Origin: Cytophagaceae bacterium
Lineage (GTDB): Bacteria > Bacteroidota > Bacteroidia > Cytophagales > Spirosomataceae
NCBI GenBank assembly: GCA_027486845.1
Contig: JAIXOL010000004.1
Location: 1 to 32,342, forward strand
DNA: 32,342 nucleotides
Reading direction: 5' to 3'
In this document: one piece after another, positions 23,877-32,230 of the stretch
Position numbering within the stretch: the stretch's first letter is position 1
Layout of the letters: every line of letters starts with the position of its first letter
Made by a program: the position numbers and the translations under genes
Notes under the pieces: generated by a model
The model's input: the letters and a program-made list of their open reading frames with translations, nothing else
Databases searched by the model: none
What the model was told of the DNA's origin: nothing

Positions 23877-23909
23877 AAGGAAGCCTTGGCTCAAAGCGAA
23901 GGCCTCCTT
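23877..23909. terminator. Likely bidirectional terminator
   Basis: AAGGAAGCCTTGGC (23877-23890) pairs with GCGAAGGCCTCCTT (23896-23909) around a 5-base loop TCAAA, with two mismatches. It lies between the convergent DoxX-like and response-regulator genes, 15 bases before the regulator's stop codon. Confidence 0.65.
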
Positions 23910-23924
23910 TGAAAAAATGATAAC

Positions 23925-24983
23925 TCAATTCTTTAACCTTTTCAATTTTTCCAAATTCAAAATCTTAATTTTCCCTGATTCGATTTCTATTAGTTTTTCA
24001 TCTTTGAAATCTGAAAGAGTTCTGATGGCAGTTTCGAGCGATGTTCCTGCTACATTTGAAAGGTCTTCTCGACTAATTTTCATGTTATGGCCGGCTGTTC
24101 CTTCTTTTACCAAATGGTTATGAAATTTTATCAAAGCCTCCGAAATTCGTTTTCTTACCGAGTTATAAGCCAATTTGAGCAATTGTTCTTCGTTGGTTTT
24201 AACGTTATTTGAAAGTAGCTGAATAAATTTCTGAGCCACATGTCGATTTTTATGTACAAGAATATAAAATTCATTTTTTGGAATTAGACAAATCTCACAA
24301 TCTTCCATAGCCGCTGCCGATTCAGTGTAATTGTTTTCTTGCAGTAAATCTACATAACCAAGGTAGTCATTTTTGTCGTAAATGTTTATAATCAAATCTT
24401 TACCATCATCGTTGGTCTTGAAGGTCTTGATTTTTCCTTTGATAATGCAGAACAAATAGAGGGGATAATCACCTTCTCTGAAAATTTCACTTTTCTTTTT
24501 ATAACTTCTTACCTCTCGACTTTCAAGTAGGCGTTTAAGTTCTTGGTCGCCACCAGCATCGCTGATAAGTTCATCAAGTCCGACTAAATCTTGTGTATAA
24601 TTTTTTTGCAAGAGCTCTACTTTTTTCAATCTACTTTCGATTGCATTTAGTAATTCTACATCATCAAAAGGTTTGGTAATGTAATCGTCAGCACCCATTT
24701 CCATACCTTTTCTGAAATCCGAACGGTCGGCTTTGGCAGTTAAAAATATAAATGGAATATTGGACGTATCGGGCGTTTTAGAGAGTAAATGTAGCACACT
24801 ATACCCGTCCATGATTGGCATCATGATATCGCAGATTATTAAATCTGGTTTTTCGTGATGAGCTTTTTCAACTCCTACACGACCATTTTCAGCAGTTATT
24901 ACCTGATAATCAGCTAGTTCTAGAATCTCTGCTGTATTTTCTCTGATTTCAGTATTATCTTCAATGAGTAATATCTTTTTCAT
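23925..24983 (-). CDS. Response regulator fused to a Crp/Fnr-type DNA-binding domain
   Basis: This 352-residue protein starts with a receiver domain (residues 1-120). It has the acidic pocket near residues 8-9, phospho-acceptor Asp52 in IICDIMMPIMDGY, and the lysine in ITKPFDD. A cyclic-nucleotide-binding fold follows (about 150-265: IFREGDYPLYLFCIIKGKIKTF, EICLIPKNEF), then a Crp-type helix-turn-helix (about 275-345). Glu317 and Arg321 in SLETAIR fall at the positions that contact DNA in Crp/Fnr proteins. The cNMP domain lacks an obvious Arg/Ser phosphate-binding cassette, so it may not bind cAMP. It starts 6 bases after the histidine kinase stop, so it is the cognate partner. It probably controls the neighbouring usp-ccoI-ccoS genes (inference). 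Confidence 0.92.
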   Translation of the reverse strand: MKKILLIEDNTEIRENTAEILELADYQVITAENGRVGVEKAHHEKPDLIICDIMMPIMDGYSVLHLLSKTPDTSNIPFIFLTAKADRSDFRKGMEMGADDYITKPFDDVELLNAIESRLKKVELLQKNYTQDLVGLDELISDAGGDQELKRLLESREVRSYKKKSEIFREGDYPLYLFCIIKGKIKTFKTNDDGKDLIINIYDKNDYLGYVDLLQENNYTESAAAMEDCEICLIPKNEFYILVHKNRHVAQKFIQLLSNNVKTNEEQLLKLAYNSVRKRISEALIKFHNHLVKEGTAGHNMKISREDLSNVAGTSLETAIRTLSDFKDEKLIEIESGKIKILNLEKLKRLKN

Positions 24984-24989
24984 GGGATT

Positions 24990-26213
24990 CTATAAATTTC
25001 GAGGAAGGTTAATAAAAAATGAAGTGCCTTTATTTTCTTTGCTTTTAAAAGTAATTGTGCCTCTGAGCAGATTTACATAGTGAGCAACAATACTCAAACC
25101 AAGTCCTGTACCTTGTATTTCGCCCGCATTGCTCGACCTAAAGAAACGCTCGAATAAATGCTTTTGGTCGGTTTCAGGAATACCGATTCCTTGATCGGCA
25201 ACGCCTAGTATAACTTCGCTTTTGGACAAGTTGAAACTGATAGTAATGTTTGTGTTTTCGGGTGAAAACTTGATGGCGTTTGATACTAAATTAATGATAA
25301 TATTACGAATAAGTTTTTTGTCAAGATTTACCAAATAACTGTCACTTTTGGTAAAAGATAAAATAATATTTTGTCCTGTTTTCGTAATTCCTTGCAATTC
25401 TTGTATCAGATTTTCAATCATATCGTTAAGATTAAACGATTCAATGTTGAGCATTACTTTGCCTTCTTCGAGTTTGTTTAGCGACAAGAAATCATTCAAG
25501 ATATCGGTCAAATTTCTTACCGAGGATTTAATTCTGCCAATATGTTTCAATCGTTTCTCTTCATCTTGTAAGGCAGAATATTTATCTACCAACGAAAGTG
25601 ATGATAAAACTGTAGATAGTGGCGTGCGAAACTCGTGCGAAGCAATTGAAATAAACCTTGATTTCATTGAGTTTACTTCACGTTCACGTTTGAGCGAGTT
25701 ATCGAGTTCGTCTTTTGTTTGTTCGAGTTTCTGAATCGCTTCTTTCAGAATCATTGTGCGTTCTTCAACTTCTTTCTCAAGTTCAGCTTTGTATGCAATT
25801 AGCTGATTTTCAGCCTTTTTCCTAATAGTAATATCTATGATAAAGGCAATTACAAAACTTCCGTTACTATTACTGTAGGGACTTAAGCTGACTTCGACTG
25901 GAAATTCTGAATTATCTTTTCTTTTCGCAAACAAATCAAGATTTGCACCCATCGAACGAGCATGCGGGCACTCCGAAAAATTTTTGCGATGCTTTATGTG
26001 CCTTTCTGTCAAGCGACTCGGTATCAATATTTCAATTGGCTGACCAATAAATTCATCTGCGGCGTAGCCAAACATTATTTCGGTGCTTGGGTTCACTCGA
26101 ATAATTTTCCCTTGATTATCTGTAATAAGTATGGCTTCAGTTGCAAATTGAAAAATAGCTTCTACCTGATTTAGCATGTCGTTTTCAGCAATTGAAATAT
26201 TGGTTGCATTCAT
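24990..26213 (-). CDS. Soluble PAS-domain sensor histidine kinase
   Basis: This 407-residue kinase has no membrane helix. A PAS domain (about residues 12-130) carries an ITDNQGKIIRVNPSTEIMFGY core and ends RKDNSEFPVEVSLSPY. A coiled coil (about 130-185) leads to HisKA with phospho-acceptor His193 in SIASHEFRTPLS, and an ATPase domain with N-box NIIINLVSNAIKF (about 305-317), G1 ADQGIGIP and G2 GTGLGLSI (about 368-375). His72 in RHIKHRK lies at the PAS position that binds heme in FixL when aligned without gaps to the RKDG block, but the same motif is common in PAS domains not known to bind heme. It is co-transcribed with the Crp-type response regulator and divergent from the usp-ccoI genes. 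Confidence 0.93.
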   Translation of the reverse strand: MNATNISIAENDMLNQVEAIFQFATEAILITDNQGKIIRVNPSTEIMFGYAADEFIGQPIEILIPSRLTERHIKHRKNFSECPHARSMGANLDLFAKRKDNSEFPVEVSLSPYSNSNGSFVIAFIIDITIRKKAENQLIAYKAELEKEVEERTMILKEAIQKLEQTKDELDNSLKREREVNSMKSRFISIASHEFRTPLSTVLSSLSLVDKYSALQDEEKRLKHIGRIKSSVRNLTDILNDFLSLNKLEEGKVMLNIESFNLNDMIENLIQELQGITKTGQNIILSFTKSDSYLVNLDKKLIRNIIINLVSNAIKFSPENTNITISFNLSKSEVILGVADQGIGIPETDQKHLFERFFRSSNAGEIQGTGLGLSIVAHYVNLLRGTITFKSKENKGTSFFINLPRNL

Positions 26214-26284
26214 CGTGCAAGTTATGGTTTTAGTAAAGTGCGAAAATATGATTTATGTCAGTATTTCAAATAAATACTTGGATT

Positions 26285-26292
26285 CAAAGATA
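26285..26292 (-). promoter_or_regulatory. Candidate -7 element of the kinase-regulator operon
   Basis: On the minus strand TATCTTTG (26292-26285) matches TAnnTTTG, 71 bases before the kinase start. No -33 box is at the right distance. An inverted repeat lies 33 bases further upstream, a placement that would fit an activator-dependent promoter. Confidence 0.4.
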
Positions 26293-26324
26293 AAAATTTC
26301 TCTTCGGATGTTTAGTGTTTTATC

Positions 26325-26348
26325 AATATCATATTTACTTATGATATT
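26325..26348. promoter_or_regulatory. Candidate operator between kinase and usp genes
   Basis: AATATCATA (26325-26333) and TATGATATT (26340-26348) are a perfect 9-bp inverted repeat around 6 bases. It is centred in the 212-bp divergent gap between the kinase and the usp-ccoI group. The size of 24 bp suits a dimeric regulator of the Crp/Fnr type, though the bases do not match the TTGAT/ATCAA Fnr consensus. Confidence 0.5.
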
Positions 26349-26425
26349 AGTCATATTTATTGAGCTGCAAAACGTCAAAATTTGTATCGCAGAAATATAG
26401 CAGATTTATCAAAACTTACTTCTTT

Positions 26426-27238
26426 ATGAAAACCATCGTATTTGCAACTGATTTTTCAAGAGGTTCAAGAAAAGCTGCCCAAACGGCTGCTCAAACAGCT
26501 ATCAAGACTGGAGCAAAACTTATTCTTTTTCATGCGTATCGTTATTTGATGCCGCTTGATTCGGAAATGAGTATGCTGGCGGTTTCGGCTCAGGATTTAG
26601 AAAAGCATAGCCTATTTATGCTCAAACGCCTAAAAACTCGCTTGATTAAGAAGTTTTCGTCAGTTTTAGAAATTGAAATTTTAGTAAAAGAAGGTTTAGT
26701 TATTGATTCTTTATCTGAAGTTTTGGAAGAGACCAAGGCTGATTTATTGGTTATGGGAAGCGTGGGCGACTCACCTTTGGGAAGTCGATATTTTGGTAGT
26801 TTGGCTACCTCGATGCTTCATCATAACAAAGTTCCAATGCTGATAGTACCGCCTAAAGCAAAGTATACTGTATTTCAGAATGCCGTTTTGGGTATTGACC
26901 TTCTGTTTGAAATTGATGCCAAAGTTTTGGGTAAAACGGTCAATATTCTTCGAGATTTAGACTTGGTCGTGAATATTTGTACAATTACCGAAGAATCAGA
27001 ATCTGCCAAAGATAGTGCCTTAAAACTCAGAGGATTATTAAAAAATGTTCCACATACTTACACAATAACTGAAGGTCAGGATTTCCCTAAATCAGTTTTA
27101 GATTTTGCAATATTAAACCATGCTGATTTAATAATTACCTTACCGAGAAAACACAATATTTTCGAGCGATTCTTTGGTGATACAAACACTGAAAAATTGA
27201 TTAGCAATGAAAGTTTTTCAATTTTGACCGTTGTTTGA
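26426..27238 (+). CDS. Tandem universal stress protein
   Basis: This 270-residue protein is two Usp folds in one chain. The start is the ATG at 26426 (MKTIVFATDFSRGSRKAAQ), not the ATG at 26360, because Usp domains begin with this strand. The first domain (about 1-148) has the nucleotide-binding G-x2-G-x9-GS motif in MGSVGDSPLGSRYFGS. The second (about 150-270) is degenerate and lacks it. In Bacteroidota such proteins often lie beside cbb3 oxidase genes and respond to low oxygen or energy stress. It heads the plus-strand group with the 123-residue protein, ccoI and ccoS. Confidence 0.9.
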   Translation: MKTIVFATDFSRGSRKAAQTAAQTAIKTGAKLILFHAYRYLMPLDSEMSMLAVSAQDLEKHSLFMLKRLKTRLIKKFSSVLEIEILVKEGLVIDSLSEVLEETKADLLVMGSVGDSPLGSRYFGSLATSMLHHNKVPMLIVPPKAKYTVFQNAVLGIDLLFEIDAKVLGKTVNILRDLDLVVNICTITEESESAKDSALKLRGLLKNVPHTYTITEGQDFPKSVLDFAILNHADLIITLPRKHNIFERFFGDTNTEKLISNESFSILTVV

Positions 27239-27286
27239 TATAAAAATAGATTTCCCCAAACTCCAATCTTTAATTATGGAAAATCA

Positions 27287-27658
27287 ATGAAACTTTTTGT
27301 AAAACCTGAAATAAAAGCAAATGATTTGATCAGGCATTTCAATGAAATTTACCCTTTTCTTCGCCTCGAAATTTATAATCAAGGCGAAGAAATGAGCAAT
27401 GCTTGTCACGATTTTAAGTTGAGTGACATTGTGCATAAAAAAGCTATTGAAGGCTTTGTGATTTTGCCAGAAATGAAAGTCTCGGAGGTTGAAAGTTCGT
27501 TTTGGGAAAATATGGGGATTCAAATCTCAGTATTTAGAAAGTCAGGTAAAACATGGCTTGAATCGTCTTTTACCAATTATTGGTCGCTTGAAAGACAAAA
27601 TAATTTGGGAAAAGGTATGAATGATTTTATGAAAATCGAACCACAAAAGGTGATATAA
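27287..27658 (+). CDS. Conserved-looking protein of unknown function, coupled to ccoI
   Basis: I do not recognise this 123-residue protein by name. It has no signal peptide or membrane segment. The C-terminal half reads KTWLESSFTNYWSLERQNNLGKGM, a WLE...W(S/T)LE-QN pattern that I have seen in uncharacterised Bacteroidota proteins. It contains one His-rich-free acidic N-terminal half and a single cysteine (MSNACHDF). Its stop codon shares one base with the start of the ccoI gene (TAATG at 27656-27660), so translation of the two is coupled. That makes a role in copper loading or in regulation of the ATPase possible, but nothing in the sequence proves it. Confidence 0.7.
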   Translation: MKLFVKPEIKANDLIRHFNEIYPFLRLEIYNQGEEMSNACHDFKLSDIVHKKAIEGFVILPEMKVSEVESSFWENMGIQISVFRKSGKTWLESSFTNYWSLERQNNLGKGMNDFMKIEPQKVI

Positions 27659-30093
27659 TGATTATGTTAGCGGAAGTTCATGAAAAATTAATATGTTTTC
27701 ATTGCGGCGACGAATGCCCCGATGATTCGATTGCAATCGAAGACAAATGTTTTTGTTGTCACGGTTGTCAAATTGTATTTGAAATTTTGCAAGACAATAA
27801 TCTTTGTACCTATTATGAACTCAATCACAATGCTGGTATAAGTTTAAAAGCTAAGAATTTCGAGGGTAAATATAGTTATCTTAAAGAAAGGGAGATTGAG
27901 GCTCAATTGCTTGATTATCAGTCAGAAAATTTGAATAAAGTCACTTTTTATGTGCCATCCGTACATTGTAGTTCATGCGTTTGGTTACTCGAAAATTTTA
28001 ACAAAGTCAGAAAGGGGGTAATTTCCTCAAGACTTAATTTTATTAAGAAAGAACTTTCCTTAAGCTATAATCCTGTTGAGGTTAGTTTGAAAGAAATCGT
28101 TGAATTGCTGGCTACTTTAGGTTATGAACCATTGCTAAATTTAGAAAGTGCCAACAAACCGCAACAAAAAAACACTACTCAACGTAATTTGATTCTGAAA
28201 ATAGGTGTTGTTGGTTTTTGTATGGGAAATATCATGATGATGAGTTTTCCCGAATACTTTCATCTAGACCTCGAAAATAGCATTGATGCAAATTATCAAA
28301 AGTTTTTTTTATACTTCAATTTTATGCTTTCATTGCCTGTTTTCTTTTATGGTGCTTCTGATTATTTGAACGGGGCATGGATTTCGCTTAAAGAAAATAT
28401 CAAGAAAACAACCGATGTTTTTAGTGTAGATATTCCGATTGCTGTGGCTATCATAACGCTTTACTGTCGGAGTGTTTATGAAACTTTTGTTAATGATTCG
28501 GCGGGATATTATGATAGTTTGGCAGGTTTAGTTTTCTTTTTGTTGGTTGGGAAATGGATGCAGCAGATTACTTATAATTACCTTTCTTTTGAGCGGAACT
28601 ATAAATCGTATTTTCCATTAGCTGTTAAGGTTTTACGCGAAAATGTAACATCATTTATGAATGTAATGGAACTCAAAAAAGGAGATGCGATTTATATTCA
28701 TCACCAAGAATTGATTCCTGCAGATGCCATTATTTCTAAGGGCAAAGGAATGATTGATTATAGTTTCGTAACTGGCGAGTCAGACCCCATAAGTAAAAAT
28801 GTGGGTGATATTCTTTATGCAGGTGGGCGTCAAAAAGGTGAGCGGTTAGAGTTGATTGTTCAGAAACCAGTTTCGCAGAGTTATTTGACTCAACTTTGGA
28901 ACAATGAAGCATTTACTAAAGAAAAAGTAATACCTACAACCGAAATGGCCAATTTGTTTAGTAAATATTTTACGGCAATCACATTTACAATTGCAATTAT
29001 TGCGGGTCTTTATTGGGCAATTTTTCAACCAAGTCTTTTCTGGAATTCAATTACTGCTGTCTTGATGGTGGCTTGTCCGTGTGCATTGACGCTCTCAATG
29101 CCCTTCACGATGTCAACAACAATGGCGATTTTTGGACGGAATAAGTTTTATGTAAAAAATCAAGGTGTGATTCAGTTGCTCAATGAAGTGAACGAAATTA
29201 TTTTTGATAAAACAGGCACTTTGACTGAGGGTAACTCTGAGAAGGTGAGTTTTATTGGTTACGAATTAAGCGAATTTGAAATGAAACTTGTAAAGACACT
29301 AACCATACAATCTACTCATCCTTTGAGTAAAATCATTGCTAATTCGCTGAAAATCAAAGATTTCAACGCCTTTCCGATTGATTATTTTAAAGAATTTCAA
29401 GGTGAAGGTATAGAATCCAGTATTATAGGAAATTTAGTAAGACTCGGCAAAGGTGGTTTTATCAAATCAGCACTCAATGAAGAAGTAAAACATACTCACT
29501 CATTTCTTGAAATCAATGGAATTTTGATAGGATATTTTGTTATTGAATCTGTTTTCCGAAAAAATTGGCAAACTATACTAAATAACCTTGGCAAAAATTT
29601 CAAACTTTTTATTCTTTCGGGCGATAATGATGCTGATAATGAAAAGTTAGCACCTCATTTCAAAGAAAATACGATTCATTTTAAACAAAAACCACAAGAT
29701 AAACTCAATTTTATCAATAATGAACAACGAAAAGGCAATCATGTTTTGATGATTGGGGATGGCCTAAACGATGCTGGTGCTTTGCGACAAAGCAATGTTG
29801 GTATTGCAATCAGTGAAGATATTAAGGTGTTTTCACCTGCTTGTGATGCTATTTTAGATGCTTCAAAATTTGAACAATTGGCTGATTTTCTGAAGTTTAG
29901 CAAGACTTCACTAAATATCGTGAAAGCAAGTTTTATATTATCGTTGGTCTATAATTTTATAGGTATCGGTTGGGCGGTTACTGGAGAACTTTCACCAGTT
30001 TTAGCAGCCATTTTTATGCCATTAAGTTCGATTTCGGTAGTGCTTTTTGCGGTCGGACTTACTCATTTATTTGCCTATTTTAAAAAACTTTAA
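27658..30093 (+). CDS. ccoI: CcoI/FixI-type copper-transporting P1B ATPase
   Basis: This 811-residue heavy-metal pump supplies copper for assembly of the cbb3-type cytochrome oxidase. The N-terminus has a cysteine cluster (Cys13, 16, 20, 31, 33, 34, 37) of the FixI/CcoI type, then an HMA domain with HCSSC at residues 103-107. Membrane helices follow, with the actuator TGES motif in YSFVTGESDPI. The ion-binding Cys-Pro-Cys is at 473-475 (MVACPCALTLS), phosphorylated Asp517 is in DKTGT, and GDGLND begins at 700. All key residues are intact. The start overlaps the previous stop; the ATG two codons later is an alternative. ccoS follows after 73 bases. Confidence 0.95.
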   Translation: MIMLAEVHEKLICFHCGDECPDDSIAIEDKCFCCHGCQIVFEILQDNNLCTYYELNHNAGISLKAKNFEGKYSYLKEREIEAQLLDYQSENLNKVTFYVPSVHCSSCVWLLENFNKVRKGVISSRLNFIKKELSLSYNPVEVSLKEIVELLATLGYEPLLNLESANKPQQKNTTQRNLILKIGVVGFCMGNIMMMSFPEYFHLDLENSIDANYQKFFLYFNFMLSLPVFFYGASDYLNGAWISLKENIKKTTDVFSVDIPIAVAIITLYCRSVYETFVNDSAGYYDSLAGLVFFLLVGKWMQQITYNYLSFERNYKSYFPLAVKVLRENVTSFMNVMELKKGDAIYIHHQELIPADAIISKGKGMIDYSFVTGESDPISKNVGDILYAGGRQKGERLELIVQKPVSQSYLTQLWNNEAFTKEKVIPTTEMANLFSKYFTAITFTIAIIAGLYWAIFQPSLFWNSITAVLMVACPCALTLSMPFTMSTTMAIFGRNKFYVKNQGVIQLLNEVNEIIFDKTGTLTEGNSEKVSFIGYELSEFEMKLVKTLTIQSTHPLSKIIANSLKIKDFNAFPIDYFKEFQGEGIESSIIGNLVRLGKGGFIKSALNEEVKHTHSFLEINGILIGYFVIESVFRKNWQTILNNLGKNFKLFILSGDNDADNEKLAPHFKENTIHFKQKPQDKLNFINNEQRKGNHVLMIGDGLNDAGALRQSNVGIAISEDIKVFSPACDAILDASKFEQLADFLKFSKTSLNIVKASFILSLVYNFIGIGWAVTGELSPVLAAIFMPLSSISVVLFAVGLTHLFAYFKKL

Positions 30094-30095
30094 AA

Positions 30096-30147
30096 GAATA
30101 AGTCTCCCGACTTATTCGCACAAATATGCACAAGTTGGGTTACTTGT
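30096..30147. repeat. Two successive hairpins between ccoI and ccoS
   Basis: GAATAAGTC (30096-30104) pairs with GACTTATTC (30109-30117) across a 4-base loop TCCC. ACAAGT (30130-30135) pairs with ACTTGT (30142-30147) across 6 bases. The two hairpins resemble each other in opposite orientation (AAGTnnCCCnACTT), so the whole stretch may be a REP-like inverted pair. Confidence 0.6.
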
Positions 30148-30166
30148 ACTAAAATTAATTAACACT

Positions 30167-30343
30167 ATGAGTATCTTATTTTTTTTAGCAGTAGCCTCAA
30201 TTTTGGTAGCAGGCGGATTTTTGGCTGCATTCATTTGGGCAACCAAAGATGGTCAATACGATGATACTTACACGCCTTCGGTTAGAATGTTGTTTGATAA
30301 TCCAGTGAAAAGTCCTGAATTGAAAGATAAAAAAGATGATTAA
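30167..30343 (+). CDS. ccoS: CcoS cbb3 oxidase assembly protein
   Basis: This 58-residue protein starts at the ATG at 30167 (MSILFFLAVASILVAGGFLAAFIWATKDGQYDD). An upstream ATG at 30047 would overlap ccoI and the hairpins by 40 extra residues with no family similarity. One membrane helix (about residues 3-24) is followed by the CcoS/FixS signature KDGQYDDTYTPSVRMLFD. CcoS is needed for cofactor insertion into cbb3 oxidase and normally follows ccoI, as here. The structural genes ccoNOP usually come next in Bacteroidota but are not in this window. Confidence 0.93.
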   Translation: MSILFFLAVASILVAGGFLAAFIWATKDGQYDDTYTPSVRMLFDNPVKSPELKDKKDD

Positions 30344-30422
30344 TGTCATATAATTGGATGATTTTTCTCAACATATTTTGTTTAACTTTTGCAGACTTTT
30401 GTTTTATAAATCAAAGCTATTT

Positions 30423-31187
30423 ATGAAACAAACAGGTTCAAAGTGCGTTTACACGATAGTACTAATCAATATTATGTTAGTGCTATTTTTTTCATATTCT
30501 GAAACATCTGCACAGCCACAAAGTGCGTTTTTGAATCTTCCCGAAATTCAAATCTTCAAGAATAAAAATACCTCAATTTCCGTCAAAAATGTAAAATATA
30601 CTGAATATTATAAAGAATTTGACTGTACATGGGAAACTAGCCATGCAGTAATAAGCGGTTTGAGCGATACTACGGCTCAAAATTATGTCAACGATTGGCT
30701 GTCGGGAATGACATTTTTCGGCACCTGTGATGGGGATAATGAATGTCTTGACATTGCATCTTTTCATTATTTCTATAAAATGACTTATGTGACGTCTGTC
30801 CAAAACGACCTACTTGGTTTTTTTCAGAAAGCAGGAAATTGCAAAATCGTTAATACACCTTGTTGCGAAACTCAAGATTGGGAAATATATGATTTGAAAC
30901 AAAAGCGTTTTCTGCTCGAATCGGACATTTTCAAGCAAGATGAGGTTTCTCAAAAACTTTTATTTAAAGTAATTGAAGATAAAGTTTCACAACGCCACCT
31001 GAAATTAATTGCCGACTGGAAGGCATTTGACCGCCAAATTGGTATTGAAAGTAAAGCTGGAATTACCAAGGTGGTTATTTTTCTACTCGAAGATGTAATT
31101 GACCAACCTAAAGGATTGAAACTTGAATTTAGTACTCAAGAAATAGCCAAAACACTCAATAGTGAGATTGCAAGACGAATTTTTTAG
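30423..31187 (+). CDS. Secreted cysteine-rich protein, DUF3298-like
   Basis: The best start is the ATG at 30423 (MKQTGSKCVYTIVLINIMLVLF), which gives a 254-residue protein with a signal peptide ending near SETSAQ. The frame is open to an ATG at 30354. The mature part has six cysteines (FDC, GTC, NEC, GNC and a CC pair), which suggests disulfide-bonded export. A YDLKQKRFLLESDIFKQDEVSQKLL segment resembles the DUF3298/RsiV-type pattern seen in extracytoplasmic proteins (low-moderate confidence). It sits where cbb3 structural genes would be expected, just after ccoS, and before a second Usp gene. Its function is unknown. Confidence 0.65.
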   Translation: MKQTGSKCVYTIVLINIMLVLFFSYSETSAQPQSAFLNLPEIQIFKNKNTSISVKNVKYTEYYKEFDCTWETSHAVISGLSDTTAQNYVNDWLSGMTFFGTCDGDNECLDIASFHYFYKMTYVTSVQNDLLGFFQKAGNCKIVNTPCCETQDWEIYDLKQKRFLLESDIFKQDEVSQKLLFKVIEDKVSQRHLKLIADWKAFDRQIGIESKAGITKVVIFLLEDVIDQPKGLKLEFSTQEIAKTLNSEIARRIF

Positions 31188-31238
31188 GGTTTATATCTAT
31201 AAACTGATTTCTCTCATAGTCGCTTTAAAGGCCAGTCA

Positions 31239-31246
31239 TACCTTTG
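31239..31246 (+). promoter_or_regulatory. Candidate -7 element of the second usp gene
   Basis: TACCTTTG matches TAnnTTTG, 50 bases before the ATG at 31297. No TTG box is found 17-23 bases upstream, so the call is weak. Confidence 0.35.
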
Positions 31247-31296
31247 ATTGTAGTGGAAATTTAGATTTGTTTCATTAATTTAAAATTATTTTTATT

Positions 31297-32139
31297 ATGA
31301 AAAAGATTCTACTTCCAACCGATTTTTCCAAAGCATCTGAAAGTGCTATTCACTACACTTTGGCTATGCTTGATGATACCGCCTGTGAGTTTACGTTATT
31401 AAATACTTACACAACCAACTTCGAACCCGAAATTGCGATGTATGTTTTGGACGACTTAAAAAAGAACTCTGAAAACCTAATGTCAAGTTTCTTGAAAGGT
31501 TTACAACACTTTGATAATGCGTCGCAACATACGTTTAAGACTGAATATATGCCTATTTCAGCAGGAAGTGCTATTCAGATTTTAAACCAAACTAATCAAT
31601 ATGATTTAGTTGTTTTGGGAGCAAGTGGTGCAGGCAATAATCTATTATTTGGTAGTGTAGCCACCGATGTTGTACGTAATGTAAAGGTTAATTCACTTAT
31701 TATTCCAAACAATATGCCAATTAGGCCACTCAAAAATGTGGTAATGGCCGTTGATTATAATGAGGTGAGCGATTTAAAAGTTTTTGACAACCTCAAAGAT
31801 TTACTTGCTCAAAAAGATGTTCAGTTTACTCTCCTGACAGTTTTGAATGATAATCAATCAGCCGATGAAATAGATGGATTGGCAAAGTACAAATACCATA
31901 ATTATTTCGAGGATATAAAAGTTAATGACTTTTATATAAAAAATGCTGATGTTGAAAAAGGAATTAAGGAGTTTTTAGAAATTCATCGTGCCGATATGCT
32001 GGTGATGGTTTCTCGTCATCATTCTTTCTTAGACGTTATATTCAATCGTAGCTTAACACGTAAGTTTGCTTACCATCCTTCTGTTCCTTTACTATGTATT
32101 TATGATGAAGTGTCCGCTCCATTTATCAATGAAGTATAG
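31297..32139 (+). CDS. Tandem universal stress protein
   Basis: This 280-residue protein has two Usp folds. The first (about 1-145) starts MKKILLPTDFSKASESAI and holds a nucleotide-binding-type loop LGASGAGNNLLFGS, two residues shorter between the glycines than the usual G-x2-G-x9-GS. The second (about 148-280) reads VVMAVDYNEVSD and VMVSRHHSFLDVIFNRS. It resembles the Usp protein at 26426 in layout but differs clearly in sequence. The two bracket the ccoI-ccoS group, which fits a shared low-oxygen or energy-stress regulon (inference). The adjacent IS element begins 91 bases downstream. Confidence 0.9.
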   Translation: MKKILLPTDFSKASESAIHYTLAMLDDTACEFTLLNTYTTNFEPEIAMYVLDDLKKNSENLMSSFLKGLQHFDNASQHTFKTEYMPISAGSAIQILNQTNQYDLVVLGASGAGNNLLFGSVATDVVRNVKVNSLIIPNNMPIRPLKNVVMAVDYNEVSDLKVFDNLKDLLAQKDVQFTLLTVLNDNQSADEIDGLAKYKYHNYFEDIKVNDFYIKNADVEKGIKEFLEIHRADMLVMVSRHHSFLDVIFNRSLTRKFAYHPSVPLLCIYDEVSAPFINEV

Positions 32140-32230
32140 GTTGTTACTTTATAAAACTAATTTTTCACCAAAATCGTGAGGTTTCCCAAAAACTCATAGG
32201 TTTAAATATTTTCAAAACACCAAAATATAA

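Noticed and set aside
26355-26385. A possible Fnr-type box TTGA...TCAA in the gap before the usp gene
   Set aside because: The half-sites are 11 bases apart instead of the usual 4 to 6, and the outer bases do not fit the consensus.
26176-26400. A 74-residue plus-strand frame with a hydrophobic look
   Set aside because: It starts inside the kinase gene on the opposite strand and runs through the regulatory gap; hydrophobicity follows from AT-rich sequence.
30047-30166. Longer N-terminus of CcoS from the ATG at 30047
   Set aside because: It overlaps the end of ccoI and reads through hairpins; the CcoS family begins at the ATG at 30167.
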